From Bugula neritina (lineage: Eukaryota; Bryozoa; Gymnolaemata; Cheilostomatida; Bugulidae), in assembly GCA_964035545.1 (NCBI GenBank), contig OZ037765.1:1209501-1273500 (forward strand): a stretch of DNA of 64,000 nucleotides, given 5' to 3'. The first letter of the stretch is position 1; every line of letters starts with the position of its first letter. This document shows positions 55,301 through 64,000 of this stretch, one piece after another. The notes below the pieces were generated by a model. That model had not been told where the DNA came from. It saw nothing but the letters and a program-made list of their open reading frames with translations, and did not search any database. A program made the position numbers and the translations under genes.

Positions 55301-55566
55301 CATAATGATAATATGACTTAAAAACTGCCTATATTGAATCTAAATAATTAAAAACAATAACAAAATGAACACTACTTGTGCTTGCCTTTACTTTCGTGAT
55401 CATTGGCACCTTGGGCTTGGCTTCTACTTCCTTCGTGCAGTGTAGAAGTTTGGGGCACCAGCAAGGGCTGAAATTGGCCTGGGCTAAAAGAAAGGGCTGA
55501 TGATGTGTTAATGTTAGCCCAAAGAGGACTCCCTTCTCTGCCATTTTTAGCCCGGTTATCAGCCAT
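40301..55566 (-). CDS. SEC23IP: SEC23IP (p125A), DDHD-domain phospholipase-like protein
   Basis: Fifteen minus-strand exons: 55392-55566, 47099-47389, 46566-46868, 46052-46233, 45708-45854, 45060-45216, 44450-44581, 44126-44238, 43698-43961, 43441-43548, 43152-43348, 42100-42422, 41689-41919, 41303-41441 and 40301-40796, about 1085 residues (human about 1000). In order: a Ser/Pro/Gln-rich N-terminus (COPII SEC23-binding in the human protein), a WWE-like region ([26 protein letters not shown]), a lipase fold with [12 protein letters not shown] and the nucleophile motif GHSLGS near residue 534, a SAM domain (exons 10-11, [17 protein letters not shown]), and a DDHD domain ([49 protein letters not shown]). 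The end is a Pro-rich 11-residue repeat. It acts at ER exit sites in human. Exon 1 could instead use a GC donor 6 bp on. Intron 1 holds a Ty3-like element. Confidence 0.93.
40432..40660 (-). repeat. 33-bp coding minisatellite in SEC23IP last exon
   Basis: Seven copies encode [11 protein letters not shown] with V/M and T/A variants, the last copy degenerating to TGAMSPA. It is in frame and makes up about half of the C-terminal extension after the DDHD domain. Confidence 0.95.
41035..41290. repeat. AAGTGTGATGTGACTC repeat array, SEC23IP intron 14
   Basis: Irregular tandem AAGTGTGATGT(A/G)ACTC and AGAATATTCTAGTAAAC units in the intron between the last two exons, ending about 10 bp before the exon 14 donor region. 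Confidence 0.85.
44590..44812. repeat. TATTATATTATGTATTATACT microsatellite, SEC23IP intron 6
   Basis: About 220 bp of TATTAT/TGTATTAT repeats directly upstream (minus direction) of exon 7's acceptor at 44582. ORFs through it are artefacts. Confidence 0.85.
45847..45975. repeat. 40-bp tandem repeat carrying the exon 5 acceptor, about 3 copies
   Basis: On the minus strand each 40-bp unit ends TATTATACAG (or CATTGTACAG) followed by GAAGTGT or GAAGTAT, which is the acceptor plus the first exon bases of SEC23IP exon 5 (45708-45854). Confidence 0.93.
47408..47713 (-). repeat. 3' LTR of the Ty3-like element
   Basis: 306 bp, TG...CA, differing from 54598-54903 by a C/T near base 13 and a T/C in the CAATTGCTG(T/C)TAAC segment. 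Confidence 0.96.
47994..49070 (-). CDS. Extra ORF with C2H2 zinc finger, predicted to be spliced (270 aa)
   Basis: The main exon is open from 48781 to 47994. Upstream, ATG at 49068-49070 opens MSYDNRSW and ends at a consensus donor (GTGAGT, 49040-49045). A TTTTTCAG acceptor ends at 48782. Joining exon 49046-49070 to 47994-48781 keeps frame and gives 270 residues; the intron is 264 bp. An unspliced alternative starts at 48815. The protein has a classical C-X2-C-X12-H-X3-H finger (CQICG...LHVNAH, about residues 67-87), a second Cys/His cluster (CPCGYNDVY...HRAAGC), a basic Arg/Ser/Pro stretch ([17 protein letters not shown]) and a Leu-rich helix ([12 protein letters not shown]). It occupies the env position but has no signal peptide or membrane span. 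Function unknown; nucleic-acid binding is inferred. Confidence 0.72.
49095..49685 (-). CDS. Pol C-terminal frame (displaced frame, possibly frameshifted)
   Basis: A 196-codon ORF overlapping the pol stop in another frame. It is Pro/Glu-rich and then carries [14 protein letters not shown], a motif typical of the extreme C-terminus of Ty3 Pol, so I read it as pol tail and not as a separate gene. The C8 run at the junction is a likely site of a one-base length change, either a real lesion, a sequencing error, or a true frameshift. Confidence 0.6.
   Translation of the reverse strand: MLEPRRQTTTRGRRRHGPEYEVVIPREENLVREERQLLSTEACPPPPSLIPSLPETEPVPEVQTPTEGGAPSGEQEEVTGDGEVETPLEAPTNEPASVSPPLERGQRTRQPPAYLKDFVCDCVKSGTHESLGENRTRKESSKCGSCQHHGNINFCIGGNRNKIHPPGAQSLNHAPQPRCSIFSYADAVKSRRVSKQ
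49630..53724 (-). CDS. pol: Pol polyprotein (PR-RT-RNase H-integrase) of the Ty3-like element
   Basis: A 1364-codon open frame measured from its first Met; translation probably enters by -1 frameshift from gag instead. Protease has LIDSGCTTN near residue 160. RT has [33 protein letters not shown] and the catalytic YLDD at about 591-594. RNase H has [14 protein letters not shown] and RTDHASL. Integrase has an HHCC zinc motif (H1006, H1010, C1040, C1043), then D1072, D1132 and E1168, a D-35-E arrangement, followed by a GPY-like KFVGPYVV near 1300. All catalytic residues are present. The frame closes soon after a C8 run (plus-strand G run 49687-49694), and a second frame continues the expected C-terminal region. 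Confidence 0.95.
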   Translation of the reverse strand: MLGVRKSRTFPPILSLPKSGVKLPRPADVPTFRGPTKPLGKKKRRSPRRVPRTGNQQWQQPRRTSKGLRPAAAFSMPLHNRFTGLQVQESGWEHTKVAENLASAPPRPTYHRPKRPPSRPKAREVLPARVRPEGRVQVQPHGNSYFLPGKLEGKAVTFLIDSGCTTNLLSRQLFDTLSARVRGEMEAYEGEYGTLADGSCLPFYGIIELTGRVRDQTIQETFIVSQLKEDAILGMPFLKRHGCHIDFSRSAMMMSGRELACVDKFGCPLVGGVQVVRNRTIPGRSRATIHCRVNSSRISGLGVVEGAHEKIQLASSLNQLTEQGEILVQCVNPFTEPIKLPAGSMLGRFHSVQEGDVGPSLGDATEALPRHPIQGRGAVPTHLRELYETASNGCASNRERQAMAKLLRDYGDVFSSGEHDVGLTGIVRHEIPLTAGTVPVRQPTRRLGPEKEKEVSRQVRDLLDRGLIEPAHSAWSSPVVLVRKKDGSWRFCVDYRKLNSVTIQDAYPLPRIDESLDALAGSKYFSTLDLLSGYWQVPLSPDAQEKAAFITRDGLWKWKVLPFGLTSAPATFQRLMEQVLSGLHWKTLLVYLDDVIVISPDFETHVSRLQEVFERLRGAGLKLKPSKCALLQPEVKYLGHVVGRNGVATDPEKVRAVEDWVTPQDLTGLRAFLGLVGYYRQYIPDFAGIAQPLNRLTAKGVTWQWTPIEQEAFDRLKGCLLTAPILAYPDPTLEYILDTDASDQNVGAVLSQVQEGREVVVAYYSKSLSPAERNYCTTRKELLAVIKSVKHFRPYLYGRKFRLRTDHASLIWLCRRAEPSSQVARWLEILAEFSYRIEHQPGKRHSNADGLSRRPDGGCKQCLNIERRDGGPPRCELETLAHHGAPFDWDQGQLRQRVDEPPEDVQNLRANPVLAGNVRELKKLQEELPGVVADIYRAKREGRRPSEERIRQGCAEFRLYCQRWDSLRIGQDGLLTISLAASGRHPERKRVVCPTAIRRELIWDTHKQAHAGVKRVMSKLRLRWYWPQMERDVRLRVKQCEICQASKHSRPPGEAGRRRLYAGRPWQVVAVDLVGPMPLTPRGNNWILVLTDHFTRWADALAIPDASAPTVARALDQHVFCYFGLPEQIHSDQGAQFQSQLMSDLCHLWGVNQSRTTPYHPQGNGVVERNNRMLGDALRSLLLGRGQEEWDTVLPQVMRAYRSTPHTSTGETPNLLMLGRETRVPDHLTYHVPEQDNSVHEYASELVERMKAAHKILRQQQWKVRHEDSDEPPLYQRGDKVWMVNYRRRRGQADKLKPKFVGPYVVVEAMPNHTYKIERSGQVSIQNESRLKPYWASPGGVGEAPPIVRAQEADNNARATAAWT
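53607..54566 (-). CDS. gag: Gag polyprotein of the Ty3-like element
   Basis: 319-residue ORF starting 12 bp after the primer-binding site. The N-terminal part (about residues 50-190) looks like a Ty3 capsid domain: [20 protein letters not shown], then LLKLRMAL and LRARFGL with DAR-type helices. Near the end (about residues 282-296) is a single CCHC zinc knuckle, [14 protein letters not shown]. It overlaps the pol frame by more than 100 bp and is in a different frame (pol is -1 relative to gag). Intact as read. Confidence 0.92.
   Translation of the reverse strand: METENAETQPPAIEGERRDNAIETMPVNHVVEERRVPRELAEDRYRLKAPTFTGEEEVEQFIQEFSDVMDVAQWPPRVALLKLRMALMDKAKPYGLGVDIDNIFASLRARFGLSATDARARLQRLRRDPRTPLREHAAAVMKLAQIAYSDLPPVNRERYTLDAFIASVDDLGLHHQFLARGVTTVEDALTEGEAYLLANQMHKSRGSSRQVEIDRADTAAGQGEETPAAAAVSQLATASKVTQLTDMLAKLIATLTPQNPVSTAPEPMRPSAPPQGETVSFCWECGNQGHFRRYCPFLNQGLNYRGPQMFPPSAGRRNL
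54579..54596 (-). other. Primer-binding site, tRNA-Leu type
   Basis: One base inside the 5' LTR the minus strand reads TGGTGGCAGCGGTGGGAT. Its complement ATCCCACCGCTGCCA-CCA equals the 3' end of animal tRNA-Leu (AAG/UAG type) as I remember it, over all 18 bases. Confidence 0.8.
54598..54903 (-). repeat. 5' LTR of the Ty3-like element
   Basis: 306-bp partner LTR. In the element's direction it starts TGTGGTGG and ends TTAACA, followed by one base and the primer-binding site. Confidence 0.96.
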
Positions 55567-56924
55567 AACAACTATAAATTAAGATTCTCGCCAAACAAAT
55601 ATCCAGTCTACGTTTGATTTAGTAGTACTAGTAGGCTACTAATCCATTTTGATAACTTTTTACCTTTGCATTACACGTCATGTAGAGTAGAACGATGTAG
55701 GTAACTTTATATAATTTCATGTCACGTTATAATAATCTTCTGCAACCTGTAGGGCTAGTGCTAACGCATAGCACTCACTCATAAGAGTTGTGTTCTCAAG
55801 TAATATCGGCAGATTGGAACATAATCTACCTACGAGATAATCGAAGTCCCGCGTCAAGAGCCTTCCCATGGTAATCCAGTTGAACCTTATAATAATATGG
55901 TAAATTTCTGCATTCATGCTATTATAATATGTTCTGAAAGTGTGACCTGGATTCTAGCCACGATTTGCTAAAATATTCGACCTGAAACTCACAACTGCCC
56001 ACATTGAGGTTTTAGTTGTTATAGCAAGTATTCAGGAAAAATTTGTGAAATTACTTCAACGAACACAAACAACCCATTAGCCTACAGCACGTATCAGCGA
56101 CCCGACAGATTGAATGACTATTGTTTAAATTTGATTGGTATGTTTTTTCACTAAATATGAAATCTTGAGTTTCAAATAGCTAGACCACTACTTTTTCATT
56201 TTATTTACTTACAGGTAAATGCAAATTTCTACGTTAACATATAACAGGATAGAAAAAATTAATTTATATACTTTAACCAACTTGAGTAATTAATAACTTG
56301 GAAGTTTCTTATGAATTTGACCAACTTGGACCTGGCAATATAGCATTAATTATTGCAGCAAGTGCACAATTACAAGTTATGTATGGGTGATAAAGGCAAT
56401 TCATTTATTTATAACAAAATGTTCCAACACAAGTTTTTTATCGAGAAGAAAATTATATTCAAAGCATAAAAGTTTGTAATTTTATAGATAATTTTTATAT
56501 GCTAGATATTTATTATATACAAAGATCTTCATTATTTTGATGGAAAATGTGGCAAATACAGCAAACACATCTGTACAAGCGGAGGCATATGGCAGGAAAG
56601 AGAACAAGTTCAGTAGGTTCACGTTGAGCAAGCAGTGAATGTACTGTTCTGGCGAGGAGACGGTCTCACATAAGAGCGTTCTGTTGTAATATATTCAAGA
56701 TGTTATATTCTACAATAGAATACAAACAGTTGTTCACCTACTGTAACTAAGACTGATAACTTCTGTTCAACACAACATATAGCCCTGCCACAGTAGCATT
56801 TAATAGAGTATAACCAAGAAGTGCTACTGGTTACTCACAACAGCTACACATAGACTGAGAACTAGAGACAGCGTAGCACGAGTTGCAGAACCCCACCCAC
56901 CTTAATATTGGCTGTAAACTGCTC
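55567..56924. other. Intergenic, SEC23IP start to TIA1 end
   Basis: About 1.36 kb, AT-rich, between two minus-strand genes. It must contain the SEC23IP promoter and the TIA1-like 3' UTR. No supported gene, RNA or repeat found. Confidence 0.5.
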
Positions 56925-59900
56925 TCAATATCCCCCTCCGTTAGAGTAGTTATAGTTGCTGCAAGCACACACACAGAGTAGTAACAATAACTGTGTATAT
57001 AAGAATGTAATAATACAACACAGCGTAGGACGTGACGAGGGGACACTCACCCTTGTTGAGGATATCCCTGCTGCTGGTAACCTTGCTGCTGATACCCCTG
57101 CTGCCAGTTGCTGGCATCTCCACCTCCCCACTGACCACCGTACTGCTGCTGCTGACTCCATTGCTGCTGCTGTGAGCCGTCCCACTGCTGCCCGTAGTTG
57201 TAGTTATTCCAGTTTCCCACCTGCAGAGAGACATACTACCAGAATGTAACACAACTCCCACTCATCTCACACAACTGACACGTACAGTTCAACTACATCT
57301 ACAGAGCAACTATTTACAGCTACTATACACATTATATCCTACTCTTCAGCACACCAGAGAGTATATCATATACTCCAGTGACTCACCTGCTGCTGTTGCT
57401 GAGGATAGGCCCCGTAGCTCTGCTGCTGATATCCACTGCCGTAGCTCTGCTGCTGGTACCCCATGCTGGGCTGCATCCCCCCGGACTCCTTACCCCAGGC
57501 ACACCTCACTGAGTAACCCCCAACCTCTGTACCGTTCAGAGCCACTATAGCCTGGCACGCCGAGTCCTTTGCCATCATCCTGTGTGTATAGTATATACAG
57601 ATACAGCATAGCAATGGATACAAAACAACTCTGTGAGAACACTCAGATTCTAACAGATTGACAACTCATAGTATAATGCTATTAACTCTACTCAAATTAT
57701 GTTTACTGTTACCTGACAAAGGCGAACCCCTTGTCCTTGAAACACCTGATCTCCGCCACTGGACCGTATTTATCGAACGCCTCCCTCAGCATATCGTCTG
57801 GAAGAGAGAAAACAGTCGACTCAACAACCACACGATATACGATATGATATAATAATAACACGTGCTGCCAGCAAACACATCTCTCAGTCAGCTACTCACC
57901 GTTGATGCCGTCCATGATGCCCCCGATGTAGACGGTGGCGTTGGTGGGGCTGGCCATATTGAAAGTTTCCTCGTAGGTCAGCTTTGGCACGGTCTTCTGG
58001 TGTCTGGCCCGCTCTACTGGTGCCGGGGGTTTGCGGGTGGCCCAGTTGGTGCGGATTGCCCGGTTACCCAGCCATGCACCGTTCATCTCATTAATAGCTT
58101 TCTGTGCCTCCTGCAACAGAGAACTGTGGTAAAACAACTTCCGTCAACAGTCAAGTTGGAGTTAGTCACAACAGAGAACTATATACAGATATGCCTTGCA
58201 AGGTGTGACTAGTGCTCTCACCTCTTTGTTGACAAATGATATAAATCCGTAGCCCTTACTTTTACCAGAGGCCGTGTCACAAATCACTTTACAGTCTCTA
58301 CAAATCAGAGCATTATATAGAATACGAGTACACTAGTACGTGTAGGTATTCTATGTGACGTACGTGTAGGTATACTATGTGACGTACGTGTAGGTATACT
58401 ATGTGACGTACGTGTAGGTATACTATGTGATGCACGTGTAGGTATACTATGTGATGTACGTGTAGGTATACTATGTGATGTACGTGTAGGTATACTATGT
58501 GACGTACGTATAGGTACACTATGTGACGTACGTGTAGGTATACTATGTGATGTATATCAACAATGTCAACTCACGATATTTCTCCAAACGCCTTGAATGC
58601 TTCTAGCAGCTGTTTAGTCTCAATATCTGGACTCAAATCACCGCAGAAGATGTGGAAATGATCTACAAGTATGAGAGAAAGTTCAGTAAATATATTCTAT
58701 AAACAGTGAGTAGATATATTCTATAAACACAGAGCATATTCTATGAACTACATACCACTAGTGTCAACTCGGCCTCGCGCCATCTCCGAGGAGTTCTTAG
58801 AGTTAGGAGAAGTGGCCCAGTTCACCTTCATTTGCTGTAGACAAACAATTATACCATATATTATACTACTACTAGTACTACTACTAGTACTGCTACCACT
58901 ACTAGTACTACTACTACCACTACTACTACTATATTATACTCTCGTACCTTCCCAAAGATCTCTCGTCCATTCATAGTAGTTAGAGCAGATGATGCAGACT
59001 CGTGACTGTCAAACTCGAGGAAACAGTAGGGATCTTGGCCAGACTGCAAGAGCAGAGAACTGAGTTAGCCAGTGGCAGTGTACGAGTTAATAGCAAGTGA
59101 CTGAGTGAGCAGCGTGTACTGAGATAGAACAAAGAGCCTAGTCTTACCTCGTAAATCATTTTACACCCCAGACATGTTCCCAGCTGACCAAACAGGGTCA
59201 CCATGAACTGCTCCGTCACATTGAAGGGCAGGTTGCCAACGTATCTAGAAAAGTAAAGGAGCAGAGGCTAGAAAGATGAGGATAGCTGGCTACCTTGAGG
59301 CAGCCAGTGGGCTAGCAATACTTACTCCATTACTGCAATACAAATAGCCAGCTAGATAGGTAAATAGACCACATTTTCTATGCCAAGTATTCGTTCTGTA
59401 CACAGGGACTGCAAAAGATGGACATGGCGGTGAGAAATAAGTTCACCGTCTGCCAGTATGTCTTGAGACGCCAGCACAGCGTTATATAGAAGTAGTAGTA
59501 ATATATATTATATTATATATATTATAATGATGATGTAAAATGTTTTACCATCGTTAGCATGGACAAGGTTTCAACAACGCTTACTTTTTCTGGACCGCTA
59601 CAAAAGATACATAGTATCATTCAGTTGTCTGAGGTGAAGGAAATATTTGACTGGCCAGGTTGGCATGCACGTACAAAAATTGATAGGAATTGCAAGCAAA
59701 ACTGGTGGTAGACTCGAGCTGATGTTATATGCAGCATAACAAGTATACACATGTATACACAACACAGCCAGCATTAGTGAACGCAGAAAATTGCAGAATT
59801 TACTGTCAATGCAAATAAAGTCCACCATCTAGAAACAATAACTTGAAACTACATTGTGCTCAGTCTTTATTGAAAGGCAAAACTATTAATAGCTGATTTA

Positions 59901-60974
59901 CTTCAGAGGATGATATTGCAATAGTGCAGCTTAGAACATGCTAAAGGAAAATACCATCAATTGGACGTTCAACAAAAGAAAGATTGCAATAAGTTACTAT
60001 AATATATTTGAAATGGTTGAGTCTTTATTGAACTGATGATAAGATGAAGACTATAAATTTCACATCTGTCCATCACCATTACAGTTGGCTATATACTTCT
60101 AGTACATGTATATAAACAGCATTTTAGAATATGTTCAAAATCATCAACTAATATTAATATATTCCTTTAAAGTTTAAGCCTATACTTATATTAACACTCA
60201 TTTAAAGTCTTAAAGTTGGTGAAACCTCAATGCCAATGACATATCTAGCACCACCCTCAAAATATTAACTTTGGCCAAAAATCTAATGGTGAAAACCAAA
60301 GCTGTTTAACCTCAATTCCAATTTCTTTGCAATATGCAAGAATATTGCTTCGTTTTTCAACACTGCCTCAAATAAAATGATGAATTAAGTTTGCAAACTA
60401 AACAAGAATCAGTAAAACTAAATGAGTTACAATTAAATTGCAACACTAAGTCAGTCACAATTATTCAGTCAATGTCAATGGGAATGTGCATGTCTAAGAC
60501 TAAGATGACCATCTGCTTTCAAAATCATTTCAGACTGTCAACACTACAAGTAACTCCGACGGCTACTTCTGGTCTTAGAATAACTGCTACTGTTAGTAGT
60601 AGTACTACTAGACGTAATAGTAGTCATGCAGAAAGTTGGTAAAATTAAAACCCAAATGAAAAAATACGCTCCCAGAATCAGTATCACGATTAGCTGAAAA
60701 CAAATCTAAGTCATAATCATAATCAGCATAAAATAAAAATGGGGATCAAAATGTTAACAGGCTAATTTAAAGTATCACCTTCACTCACTTTCTCAGAAAA
60801 AGATAAATAATCGGATTCACTCAGTCATTCTCATTCTGATTCTGTGAGTTATTCGGAATGAGACTTGAAAATCAAAGCTAAACTTTCAAGTAGCATGCAA
60901 ACATTTGATCGTAGTGCAAGCTAACTAGTATATATATTAAATGATACTTACAGTGTTTTAGAATCCGTTGACAT
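56925..60974 (-). CDS. TIA1: TIA1/TIAR-type RNA-binding protein, 3 RRMs and Q-rich tail
   Basis: Eleven minus-strand exons: 60952-60974, 59148-59244, 58948-59043, 58756-58834, 58575-58662, 58222-58297, 57900-58110, 57713-57797, 57387-57579, 57051-57220 and 56925-56958, giving 383 residues (human TIA1 386). RRM1 (about 8-80) has LYVGNLPFNVTEQF and DPYCFLEF. RRM2 (about 100-175) has FHIFCGDLSPDIE and KGYGFISFVNKE, followed by the TIA hallmark AWLGNRAIRTNWATRKPPAP. RRM3 (about 205-275) has ATVYIGGI and KGFAFVR. The tail is Gln/Gly/Tyr-rich, a prion-like domain of the stress-granule type. TIA1 and TIAL1 are not separable here; it may be the single ancestral gene. In animals these proteins bind U-rich RNA, regulate splicing and drive stress granules. 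Confidence 0.93.
58319..58556. repeat. 24-bp minisatellite (ACGTACGTGTAGGTATACTATGTG), TIA1-like intron 5
   Basis: About ten copies between exons 5 and 6, with TGATGTACGTG variants. It ends about 18 bp before the donor region of exon 5 (58574). Confidence 0.95.
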
Positions 60975-61064
60975 TTTATATATGCTGTTCTTCAGGGGTG
61001 CACGTGAAAACTTCTTATATTTCTGGCAGCCACGATACAATTCGACTGACGAATATCCTGCAAG
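60975..61064. promoter_or_regulatory. Very short head-to-head spacer, TIA1-like / unknown gene
   Basis: Only 90 bp separate the two start codons, so the genes must share core promoter sequence. Position-based inference. Confidence 0.55.
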
Positions 61065-63157
61065 ATGGCGGAAAAGACAGGAAACAAAGCTAAAAATACG
61101 GTTTGCGTCAGTATTAAATCCTTCAATTTTATTTTTTATTAGATTATTTAAAAATATTTAATTGTATTAGTTTAAAAAAAAATCTATTGAAATTTGTAAA
61201 AAAATTGTAATTTTTTTTCGTTAAAATAAGAATTATACAAAGAGACAAACTGCGGAATACCCACATGGCAACAACTATCTATAAGTAATCAACATGGCTC
61301 CTTATGGATCTTGGATTTGATAGACTCGTAGGCTATAGTAATAGCCATAGGGGTCCTCGATTCATTCAGATATAATATTTATAAAAGTTGCTTAGCTATT
61401 CTTGGACATTAACTACTAATACTTATACTTTTACTTTTAGTACGACTAAGCATTAAGCCTAACAAAGTTAGCATAATTTTACAATCATCGTGATCATCAC
61501 TATGAGTATGACTATGAGGCATGATGACATGATCATAATGATAATGATAATCATTATGATCATGATGATCATCATTCATCATCATTATCATCATGATAAT
61601 GGTAATTATAATGATATTGATAATCATGATATATTTAACAATAATTATCACGTTGGTTATGATAATCATAATCATAACGATTTTGATTGATTATCATTAT
61701 GATTATGATTATCATTATAATGATAATCATAATGACAATAGTTATTATGATATTGTAATTGTTATTGCAATGCTAATAGTAATTGTTGATGAAATAGAAA
61801 AGTTACCTAAGTTTTACTTTTAGTGCGTGATGATAATGATTAGAAGCTGAAAGTAAGTGGTTCACATTCTTTTAGTTTTTAGCAATAAATTTAAAATGAG
61901 GTCATTGCTTAGTGATGGTTGCCAAAAGAACTTCAAGTCCTGACCTTTAAATAGATTTAATGAAAACAATAACTATATGCAAATAATAATAATGACAAAA
62001 AAATGCAGCCACATGTTGATATAGAAACTGTACATTACCCATCATTAGATTAACTTAGTTATGTACACATGAAATACATTCATTTCATCGAAGTACAACT
62101 TTAACTTTTTTGTGCTTTTTTAACAAAAAGTATGTGTAATTTGTGTATTAGTGCAGTATTATCTTGCATGTTGCTTTGCAGTAAATATTATGATAGTTTC
62201 TTTACAAATTCCTTCAATCATGTTTGACTATATATGGCAAAATGCATTTAGTGTAGTTGACTGTGCTCGTTAATGTTGTTTTGTATTGTTAGTATTTGGT
62301 ATGTAGAATGTTTTGTGTTGTTAGTATGTACTATTTAGAATGTTTTGGTACATGTAGTTTGTTTCTATAAACTGTATGTTACTTGACTTTGTTTCTTCAG
62401 AATGCAATTAATTCAACATATTTAAATATGTCGAATCAATTTTTTACTCATAAATACCTGAATTTATTCTACCAATGATTGTAAATAGATAAAAAAATTG
62501 TTTTGGTTGACAGCACATTGATGTCCAAAATGTCTTCCGTTGACTCCACAGTCTCTACCCCCATCGGTGGTCGACCAAAGTCTAGCCGACCTCAGTGAGT
62601 GCCTTTTCAACAGCCGCCATCAAATCCGAAACTACTAATAGCATTACTTTGACCCAGTTACTTTGCAGTGTCTTCATTAATATAGTTTTCTAAAATTCAA
62701 ATTATGCTTTTTTCATTTTATTATTTATTAGGCTATTTTGATGCAAAACTGATATTTCTACTCTAAGTTTAACTTTGTCATTTGAATTTTAAATTAAATG
62801 CAAAGTTTGTGAGCAATCAACTTTTTTGTAATTTATTTTATTTGCTAAAACCGTTAAACATATATTAAAATTAATGTGAACATTATAATAAAAATCATCC
62901 AACTAATAAAAATATTACTATAAAAAATAGTTTGTTGCAATGAGCCCAAATGGTATTTGATTTTGTTTGTTAAACGTGTCTCTTTCATATAACAAAATAG
63001 AATATGCACAATGAATATGCATGCTTATTGCATGTATTACAATGAGTTTATTCTAACAGCAATATGCTTGTAGCTCCACCCCTGCGAACAGATATCGAGT
63101 CACTTACTCTGTCAGGAATCAGCAACGGCCTAAAACAGCTTCCCTGCTTGTACAAGA
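61065..63157 (+). CDS. Unrecognised gene, 5' part only
   Basis: ATG at 61065 opens MAEKTGNKAKNT and ends at a possible donor (61101). Two later exons join well: 62514-62594 (containing MSKMSSVDSTVST and GGRPKSSRP) and 63074-63157 (STPANRYRVTYSVRNQQRP, KTASLLVQE), with the donor GTGAGT at 63158. The 61065 exon does not join 62514 in phase: the direct join meets a stop, so an exon is missing or the real start is the ATG at 62521. The fragment is basic and Ser/Thr-rich. I do not recognise the family. The gene runs off the right edge. Confidence 0.5.
61490..61790. repeat. ATGATAATCAT palindrome-rich simple repeat
   Basis: About 300 bp of interleaved ATCATTAT / ATAATGAT units, rich in short inverted repeats, in the first intron or upstream part of the unknown gene. 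Open frames on both strands (Ile/Met/Asp/His only) are artefacts. Confidence 0.85.
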
Positions 63158-63571
63158 GTGAGTCATGTCATGTTTCACACATTCATGCTATTTTGTTATA
63201 TAGAAACTAATTTGTGCAAAATGAAATTTTGGATCAAAAATATTTTCTTAATAATTTCTGCTACTCTATGAAACATAATTGTGCAACTCAAACTGTTTTA
63301 TTTGTTCCAAAATGAATATTTTTACCTTGTAGTTGCATATGAGATAGTTCTAAAAGACAATACCTATTCTACTTTAGTGAATTTTTACAACTAAATGTTA
63401 CCATGAAAATGCAACATTCTTAATGTTTAAATTGTTGCATAATATAATAGTCATAATAGTTTCTACTAAAATACAGATTACAATCCCAACTGGCAATACT
63501 TTTGACAGGAAATATTATTCATGTTATCAGGTCTAAGAGAACCTTTAGCTTACACATATATTGTCTGCAAT

Positions 63572-63975
63572 GTTAGAGTAGTATATTGAGTAGTAGTTAC
63601 ACTGCTATATTGAGTAGTAGTTACACTAGTATATTGAGTAGTAGTTACACTGCTATATTGAGTAGTAGTTACACTAGTATATTGAGTAGTATTTACACTA
63701 GTATATTGAGTAGTATTTACACTAGTATATTGAGTAGTATTTACACTAGTATATTGAGTAGTAGTTACACTAGTATATTGAGTAGTAGTTACACTAGTAT
63801 ATTGAGTAGTAGTTACACTAGTATATTGAGTAGTATTTATTTACACTAGTATATTGAGTAGTATTTACACTAGTATATTGAGTAGTAGTTACACTAGTAT
63901 ATTGAGTAGTATTTACACTAGTATATTGAGTACTAGTTACACTAGTATATTGAGTAGTAGTTACACTAGTATGTT
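63572..63975. repeat. 24-bp minisatellite (TATATTGAGTAGTAGTTACACTAG) near right edge
   Basis: About 17 copies with GTAGTAG/GTAGTAT variants and one 4-bp expansion near 63838. It follows the last recognised exon of the unknown gene. Confidence 0.95.
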
Positions 63976-64000
63976 GAATTATTGAATTACTACTATGTTG

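Noticed and set aside
58313-58519. HIVYLHVH repeat ORF, minus
   Set aside because: 24-bp minisatellite in an intron of the TIA1-like gene.
61409-61823. ORFs of Ile/Met/Asp/His on both strands
   Set aside because: Simple ATGATAAT repeat; no exon structure.

Overview
This is a window of animal nuclear DNA from an AT-rich invertebrate genome. Genes are broken by many short GT-AG introns, and the encoded proteins are typical metazoan housekeeping and membrane-trafficking proteins. They align better with human orthologs, recalled from memory, than I would expect for a fungus or protist. I cannot name the species. Intron richness and close gene spacing would suit a sponge, cnidarian, placozoan or another slowly evolving invertebrate.

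Layout, left to right: (1) VPS8, minus strand, N-terminal half only, running off the left edge. (2) GPN3, minus, complete. (3) ARPC3, plus, complete; its first intron carries a 6.1-kb LTR element (10715-16807) with a gag-like gene on the minus strand. (4) AKAP10 (D-AKAP2), minus, complete, with SINEs in its introns. (5) RUVBL2 (Reptin), plus, complete. (6) A single-pass membrane protein with EGF-like repeats, plus, N-terminus uncertain. (7) SEC23IP (DDHD/SAM/WWE phospholipase family), minus, complete; its first intron carries a young 7.5-kb Ty3-like LTR retrotransposon (47408-54903) in sense orientation. (8) TIA1/TIAR-type RNA-binding protein, minus, complete. (9) The start of an unrecognised gene, plus. 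Gene models were built by hand by joining exons at GT/AG sites with matching phase; in the complete host genes every junction kept the frame.

Three gene pairs are head-to-head with short spacers: GPN3/ARPC3 (541 bp), AKAP10/RUVBL2 (291 bp) and TIA1/unknown (90 bp). Each spacer is a candidate bidirectional promoter. GPN3 and ARPC3 are, as I recall, also neighbours in human (12q24.11), which would be ancient microsynteny.

Two things stand out. First, both LTR elements are very young: LTRs are identical in one and differ at 2 of 306 positions in the other. The Ty3-like element carries an extra zinc-finger ORF downstream of pol that appears to be made from a spliced message. The other element has a gag-like ORF with a hydrophobic segment and no visible pol. 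Second, at least eight introns have tandem duplications that begin exactly at a splice site and copy the site with it, giving ladders of two to five near-identical donors or acceptors. This is a recurring pattern that ordinary annotation would miss.
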